DNA of 64,000 nt from Siderastrea siderea (lineage: Eukaryota; Cnidaria; Anthozoa; Scleractinia; Rhizangiidae). Shown one piece after another: positions 60,101 through 64,000 of the stretch. How positions within the stretch are numbered: position 1 is the first letter of the stretch; the number at the start of each line of letters is the position of its first letter. Under the pieces are notes generated by a model that did no database searches, was not told where the DNA came from, and worked only from the letters and a program-made list of their open reading frames with translations. The stretch is from assembly GCA_964030785.1 (NCBI GenBank), contig OZ034974.1, positions 47,374,003 to 47,438,002 on the forward strand. Reading direction: 5' to 3'. Both the position numbers and the translations under genes were made by a program.

Positions 60101-62240
60101 AACTTGCAATATGTTTCCTTTATCTATGAAACAGCAGGATAGCTAAGTACTTGACCACTATAAACCATGTTTGTATTTATCAACACTACCATAAATATTG
60201 TACAATAAATTCTTTACATTTCAAAAACGACTTACGTCCATCAGTAGGTGGTGTCTGAGAATTGGTCAAATCCACCTGTGGTATCAGGGCTACATTCTGG
60301 CTCAAATTAGTGTGAGAGGCTGAGGTGACAAGGAAAAATCATGCAATGAAAAATTAACGAATACTTCCAACATATTACTACTAATTAAATGTCTGACTTT
60401 TGGGTTGAATGCTTGAGGCAACTCAAATTTAAAAGGGTTTAATATTTAATGAAAAGGTAAAAGAAGTACTTAAGCACTTCAAGAACCCGAGAACTTGTCT
60501 CGGCAGCTTGTCTCCTCCCCAATATCTTGGAATGTTTTTAGCATAGAAAAAATACCATGTTTCAAAAAAATGAGTATTAAATGACCGTTTACATGGTAAC
60601 TGCCCCACCAGTGACTGGAGTATTTTCCAGACAATACATTGACAAAGTTGAAAAATTGATCTTGGTTTTTTGGCACCTTAAAGAAACATATATAAGACTC
60701 CAATTTCAAAAACAAGAATTCATATAAGCTAGGTAATTTGATTGCCCAAGTCCATTTTTAACCTGTCATTTTCAACTTGCTAAATATTATTGAACTGTAA
60801 AATAACTTTGAGGGTCCACAATATGTTTGGCGGGATGTGGGATTTGGCTAATTTTTGTGGCGATATTCTGGATGAGAGCTGAAAACGGCAGCGAGAAGCG
60901 GGAATTTCAATTGAGAGCGGGAGCGGGATTCTGTGTTATTAAGGGGTCGGGATGCGGGAATCGCAAGGGGAATCAGCAGGATATGGTATTTTAATTTCTT
61001 TTACGAAAGTGCATGATTTGACCAGCTCAGGCTGATAGAAATGGATCTTTTGTGAATGAAGTGTGTCGGCTTTCAAGTAATGAATTGATCAAGGAAGAGT
61101 AGCCTGCATGTCAAGCTAATATGAGTCCTTTTGTGATGTTTTGTATTGATTTCGGAAAGAGGTATCAAGTCACGTGTTGCGTTTCTTGGCCTCGTCTGCG
61201 TTCTTAACTTTTCCGACCCTTTCCGATTGAGCGTTTGTTGGAGCAGCTATGATCAGGTATGGTTAGTCTAGCCAGGTAACAGTTTTTGGTGATCGCCAAA
61301 AACAAGGAATTCGGCATCATAAATTTGTTGCTGTGTGTTATGAAAAGAGTGCGAGCAAGAATGCCTCTCTTTGAAAAAAAAACAGCGAGTAATATAAAGA
61401 CGCTGAAAGCTTCAAAATAAACTGTGAATTAGGTGAGTCCACTTTTACAAATCTTTTGTTACATTTCATTTTTGCATACCTCATATCTGGGCTGACCTTG
61501 CATGACCTTTGTGCCCCTAGCCTTGTCTAAGGACACAACCCATTTATATACAGCTGGATTTACATAGAGAAACATTGTGGAAAAAACGTTTGTCTCTAAG
61601 GAAACGCCCACCTTCAGATCAAACCCAAGGTGCGCTTACCACCCCACAACTTGAACAGCCACCACTTCACTTACATACTCAGTGAGTTGTCTTCCAAAAA
61701 AAGGAAGGACCGAGAATAGGCAGAATATCGTAGCAAACAATCTTTGTCAATTTTTACCTTTCACGCATACCTGGACAAGAAAATGGTAAAACAGGTCTAG
61801 AACAGAAGAACACAAACGAAAAACTTTTTACGGTCATTTATAGTGGCGATATTTAATTTTAGATCGACCATAAAAACGCGTTTAGTTGTCGTCTATCCAT
61901 TGAATAAAGGTATGTGAGGTTTCCATCATGAAAGTAGAAAACTATTGAAAAATTTAGGCGGGATCGGGATTTCGATGTAAAGAAGGGCGGGATGGCGGGA
62001 TTAACAGGAAAAAATAGGCGGGATGGCGGGATCTGAGAACCCTATTGTGGACCCTCAGCTTTAGACAGCTATTTAAGGGCTTGAACGACCACTGTAAGTG
62101 GTTATAGTGGTCATAATGACGAATATAACTACTTAATTTCGCACTATAGATTATGTGAATTTCTAATGACTTACATCCACCAGTAGGTGTTAAATCCACC
62201 TGTGGGATGGTTGCAGTTGGGTTGGAATTAGTGCGAGAGG
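41671..62240 (-). CDS. Large multi-exon gene, unknown function, charged C-terminal tail (5' end not found)
   Basis: At least 16 exons, in order: 62175-62240, 60236-60319, 59644-59694, 55279-55317, 55111-55158, 54373-54452, 53609-53703, 52255-52349, 51503-51607, 51290-51461, 50286-50367, 49756-49835, 47249-47296, 46958-46993, 43920-43980, 41671-42164. Phases agree at every junction except 50286/49835, where an exon is probably missing. N-terminal exons are short, Pro/Ser/Gln-rich and phase 1-1. A conserved-looking globular part follows (HIHKGARIGVAIVLNN, FDPDPLIWITSKE, VSYPQIMVLAPSLRS), then a coiled coil (KEKELALKRDQELQLRESLR) like the segment before UBX domains, and EVYDWAERSLTF, which faintly resembles a UBX strand-helix. 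The last exon is a Lys/Glu-rich tail with KKRK clusters suggesting nuclear localisation. Product class is a guess. TAA at 41671-41673 interrupts a frame that otherwise continues to 41431. Confidence 0.65.
43920..43980 (-). CDS. Large gene exon
   Basis: VSFRGNLPQKDQEELDETLD, phase 0 to 1, donor GTAAGA. Confidence 0.6.
44316..44777. mobile_element. TIR-framed TTAGGG-like minisatellite
   Basis: Perfect 18-bp inverted ends at 44316-44333 and 44760-44777 (TGACATTTGCAGACTGCA and its reverse complement). The interior, about 44350-44745, is degenerate GGGTTA/GGGGTTA/AGTTAGG repeats with recurring GGTTCAAGTTAGG motifs. It lies in a large-gene intron. No target duplication seen. Confidence 0.8.
45133..46485. 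repeat. 61-bp satellite, about 22 copies
   Basis: Period exactly 61. The unit contains AAGTATCGATGCTCT and a small stem-loop GCTCT-AAA-AGAGC. Central copies are nearly identical, varying at CCCTGGG/CCCCGGG, while edge copies are diverged. 61 is not divisible by 3 and no long frame exists, so it is non-coding. Confidence 0.95.
46958..46993 (-). CDS. Large gene micro-exon
   Basis: EEDEVNEQLNSQ, phase 0-0, donor GTAGGG. Confidence 0.5.
47249..47296 (-). CDS. Large gene exon (UBX-like segment)
   Basis: EVYDWAERSLTFMREY, phase 0-0, donor GTAGTC. Confidence 0.5.
47793..49050 (+). repeat. Duplicated block, copy B (partner 31031-32289)
   Basis: 1258 bp nearly identical to copy A; lies in the intron between exons 47249-47296 and 49756-49835. 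No coding exon recognised inside. Confidence 0.95.
49756..49835 (-). CDS. Large gene exon, tentative
   Basis: LEGRLRYGNNSHSSTTGACV; needs one base from an upstream exon, which the preceding exon does not provide. Confidence 0.45.
50286..50367 (-). CDS. Large gene exon (coiled coil)
   Basis: 27 codons of heptad-like Lys/Glu/Leu sequence ending ESLRIDFLK, phase 2 to 0. Confidence 0.7.
50587..51179. mobile_element. TIR element, copy 2 (partner 36811-37277)
   Basis: Inverted relative to copy 1, longer by more than 100 bp, ends AGGGCTTTTAG and AAAAACCCTTTCTAGCC. In a large-gene intron. Confidence 0.65.
51290..51461 (-). CDS. Large gene exon with GC donor
   Basis: 56 codons (NYSSWFNITCSNVAPQSDHS... 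TDMHEALLRAKETVQLVQLN), acceptor GTTTAG, donor AG/GCAAGT, phase 1 to 2. Confidence 0.65.
51503..51607 (-). CDS. Large gene exon
   Basis: 34 codons (IQVSAGQSVSYPQIMVLAPS...), phase 1-1, donor GTGAAG. Confidence 0.7.
52255..52349 (-). CDS. Large gene exon
   Basis: YLKEAYITEKLMFDPDPLIW and ITSKENNEGIE, phase 2 to 1, donor GTAGAG. Confidence 0.7.
52770..53593. mobile_element. 824-bp TIR element with ATCGAT subterminal motifs
   Basis: Ends CCCAGCCTTGGCAATCGA and its diverged inverse; repeated ATCGATAA/ATCGAT near both ends; 7-bp direct repeat TTATATT on both sides (52763-52769, 53594-53600). Inserted in the intron just downstream of the donor of exon 53609-53703. Confidence 0.8.
53609..53703 (-). 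CDS. Large gene exon
   Basis: Starts LCRHIHKGARIGVAIVLNN; phase 0 to 2; donor GTATTT lies 15 bp from a transposon end. Confidence 0.7.
54373..54452 (-). CDS. Large gene exon
   Basis: 26 codons (KLQPINSAISQSQAAGL...), ends phase 0, donor GTAAGT. Confidence 0.65.
55111..55158 (-). CDS. Large gene exon
   Basis: 15 codons (GTIVPDQSDQGLYHP), phase 1-1, donor GTATTT. Confidence 0.6.
55279..55317 (-). CDS. Large gene micro-exon
   Basis: 12 codons (EFGPQYHAPCSP), acceptor TTTCAG, phase 1-1. Confidence 0.55.
55977..59095. mobile_element. About 3.1-kb element with 69-bp CCGAGTC-rich inverted ends
   Basis: ACCGAGTC...GGTCAGCGGT at 55979-56047 pairs with its inverse at about 59018-59086 with few mismatches. 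Both arms consist of repeated CCGAGTC units. Boundaries are not exact and no target duplication was found. A candidate small plus-strand gene starts just inside the left arm. Confidence 0.6.
56081..57360 (+). CDS. Candidate small spliced gene inside the 3.1-kb element
   Basis: ATGGCGAGTG with donor GTAAGC (56081-56090), then 56250-56282 (DFKDGDVIKSR), 56753-56814 (TVVMSQFSRLQQNVAKDAPT) and a last exon from 57332 ending at a nearby TGA. The phases agree in this reading and would give a protein of fewer than 50 residues. An alternative frame of the third exon (GSDESIFTVTTKCGKRCPN) runs into the Lys/Glu-rich ORF at 57334-57549 but does not fit the second exon. No homology recognised. Confidence 0.3.
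59644..59694 (-). CDS. Large gene exon
   Basis: 16 codons (STRRLLTAMANSAQQH), phase 1-1, donor GTAAGG. Confidence 0.6.
60236..60319 (-). CDS. Large gene exon (repeat unit 2)
   Basis: 27 codons including ALIPQVDLTNSQTPPTDG, donor GTAAGT, phase 1-1. Exon and flanking intron share ancestry with 62175-62240. Confidence 0.65.
62175..62240 (-). CDS. Large gene, first recognised exon (repeat unit 1)
   Basis: Acceptor CCTCAG, 21 codons including ATIPQVDLTPTGG, donor GTAAGT, phase 1-1. Duplicate of the next exon. Confidence 0.6.
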
Positions 62241-64000
62241 CTGAGGAAAAATCATGCAATCATTCACTAAAATTCTGACCTCTGGAAAAAGCAAGACACA
62301 TCTTAACATAATGCATCATGTTAAAGGAATGAATGAATGAATGAATGAATGAATGGATGGATGGATGGATGGCTGGATGGATGGATGGATGGATGGATGG
62401 ATGGATGGATGGATGGATGGATGGATGGATGGCTGGCTGGCTGGCTGCATGACTGTATGACTTCATGACTGCATGACTGCATGACTGACTGACTGACTGA
62501 CTGACTGACTGCATGACTGAATGAATGAATGAGTGAGTGAGTGAGTGAGTGAGTGAGTGAGTGAGTGAGTGAGTGAGCGAGCGAGCGAGTAAATTGTTTC
62601 AGCATTTTGTCAAAAGAAACCAGTTGAAAAGCAAGGCTGTGTTCTAAGAAGAATCACACTGACAGGGTGCCCAAAGGCTCCCAACCATGGATTCTGGGGT
62701 GCCCAGCCCTTAAGCATTATGCAAAAAATGAGTTTATTAGTCGCCCAAAGACAAAAGTTAGTAGCCTGAGGCCCCTGGATGCTGCTAGAGCACAGCCCTG
62801 CTAAAGATACATTCATTCAAGCTTTTGTAGTTGCTTTTTGTTTATAACATACCAGTGAAATCGAAGCTTTAACATTCCCCCAGGGCATTTGAACTTTTGA
62901 ATATTTGCTTGTTCAAATTCCTCTCCCTTGGGGCCAAAATTAAAAGTCGTTTTAATGCACCACCAATGAATACTGAAATACCTTTCCTCAAGGACAAATT
63001 TCGTCTTCAATCAAACACTGTTCATGCTTCCCAGAGAGAGATGTGTCGTAATGACACCTTCAAATGTCTTTTAAAGACCTCTTGACAGAGTTTTTGACTA
63101 AAAAAGGGTGATATTACACTAGAACAAGAGACAAAGGCATTTAAAATTCTCCACCCTTCTAAGGGAACGTTTAAATCCCCCCTCCCCGGGCACTATGCAC
63201 AGTCAAATGCTCGTGGTATGTCCCGGGGGGTTGAAGCTTCATGTCGACCGGTACATAACCTAAGATAATTGGTGGACTAGTTACCCCACCGTCAGGACCG
63301 GGTGTAGTAATACCCATTTTTTTACCCCGTCGTCAGGACGGAGTCTAGTGATACCCTTTTTTTTCATGTTTTTTTTTTGGGGGAGGGGGGGGTTGGTCAC
63401 TTGCCGCAGACTTCCACTTCCGTAATCTTTGCTCGTTTAATGTTAATTTGCCAGAATTTTTATGAAAGTTGGTGTAGAAAATTACTGGCGATTGAATGGC
63501 ATAAAAGTCCCTTCAATGAGAGCAGGAACGAAGATGGTAACGACCTTTGAAAGCCACTGATTCAATCTCGTTATATACAGTTGTTATTTTCACCACTCGA
63601 CCCGAGCAAGGTTAAATATTCAACAGTGAAATGCAACCATTTTTCGGCAGTTTTGGTTTACTTCACCAAAGTCTTCAGAGAAAGCAGTGTATAAAAGTAC
63701 AAGGAATTCAAAGAAGTTAACTTCTATTCAATGAGAGCAAGGACGAAGGTTCTTGCGAGCTTTCCTCCTAGCCATCAAAAAACGAGCATGCATTCATTTT
63801 CATTTTAATAGCACAATAGCTATATTTGGGTCAGACTGAGTCACACAATGATCAAAATATTTCATCACGATCTTCGTCACACACGCTAAAACAGGGTTGT
63901 TAATCGAAGAAAAGGCAGGTCATGTCTTGATTTATATTATCATAGTTGCAAACACATAAAAGGTACGATGAATAACCAGCTTCAAAAATTTACACCACTT
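62241..64000. other. Region upstream of the first recognised exon of the large gene
   Basis: No exon recognised. Contains the tetranucleotide microsatellite, a two-unit 42-bp repeat at about 63282-63365 (ACCGTCAGGACC / CGTCGTCAGGACGG) and a G-run near 63380. Confidence 0.5.
62326..62590. repeat. Compound tetranucleotide microsatellite
   Basis: Successive (GAAT)n, (GGAT)n, (GGCT)n, (GACT)n and (GAGT)n blocks, each differing by one base from the next. His/Ser/Pro-repeat ORFs on the minus strand are artefacts. Confidence 0.95.

Noticed and set aside
62260..62605. His/Ser/Pro-repeat ORFs
   Set aside because: Produced by the tetranucleotide microsatellite.

Overview
This window looks like nuclear DNA of a cnidarian, most likely an anthozoan such as a stony coral. 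The sequence is AT-rich. Genes are split into short exons by GT-AG introns, and intergenic and intronic space is crowded with transposons, MITEs, microsatellites and satellites. TTAGGG-type repeats are present, and recognisable animal genes (RDM1, an FGF, a RING/TRAF protein) occur. There are no operons, bacterial-style genes or CRISPR arrays. Nearly all the longest uninterrupted ORFs are transposon relics or low-complexity shadows; the real genes were assembled by matching exons, splice sites and codon phase by eye. Four host genes were found, all on the minus strand. (1) 7244-13155: RDM1 (RAD52 motif-containing 1), six exons. (2) 14456-18402: a fibroblast growth factor, first and last coding exons found, middle exon not found. 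(3) 33860-38120: a complete five-exon, 380-residue RING + TRAF zinc finger + coiled coil + MATH-like protein, with all phases agreeing. (4) 41431/41671-62240: a large gene of at least 16 short exons, open at its 5' side, with a coiled-coil stretch, a possible UBX-like segment and a very Lys/Glu-rich tail. No relation between these genes' functions is implied by their adjacency. Layout: 1-1224 is the 3' end of a decayed BEL/Pao retrotransposon (integrase plus DUF5641), followed by a possible LTR and, on the minus strand, a 5'-truncated Penelope-like element (1395-2338) ending in a perfect 40-bp inverted duplication that includes its own RT YVDD box. 2379-7243 holds no gene I can support. 7.2-18.5 kb carries RDM1 and FGF with several MITEs in their introns. 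18.5-33.8 kb is gene-poor: a 1.25-kb TIR element with a broken SAP-domain ORF, a PIF/Harbinger-like MITE, a fold-back mini-element, inverted Cys-rich pseudogene tails, a LINE fragment lacking its catalytic box, and a chimeric duplicated block. 33.8-38.1 kb is the TRAF-like gene. 38.2-41.4 kb holds a 20-bp satellite and several MITEs. 41.4-62.2 kb is the large gene, whose introns contain a TTAGGG-like array framed by inverted repeats, a 22-copy 61-bp satellite, a 1.26-kb duplication shared with 31.0-32.3 kb, and a 3.1-kb element with long CCGAGTC-rich inverted ends. 62.2-64 kb holds a tetranucleotide microsatellite and no recognised exon. The most unusual structures are the patchwork block at 30778-32289 (an inverted copy of a TRAF-like gene exon joined to a copy of an intron of the large gene), the in-frame stop in the duplicated tail of the large gene, the telomere-like minisatellite in a TIR element, and the snap-back end of the Penelope element.
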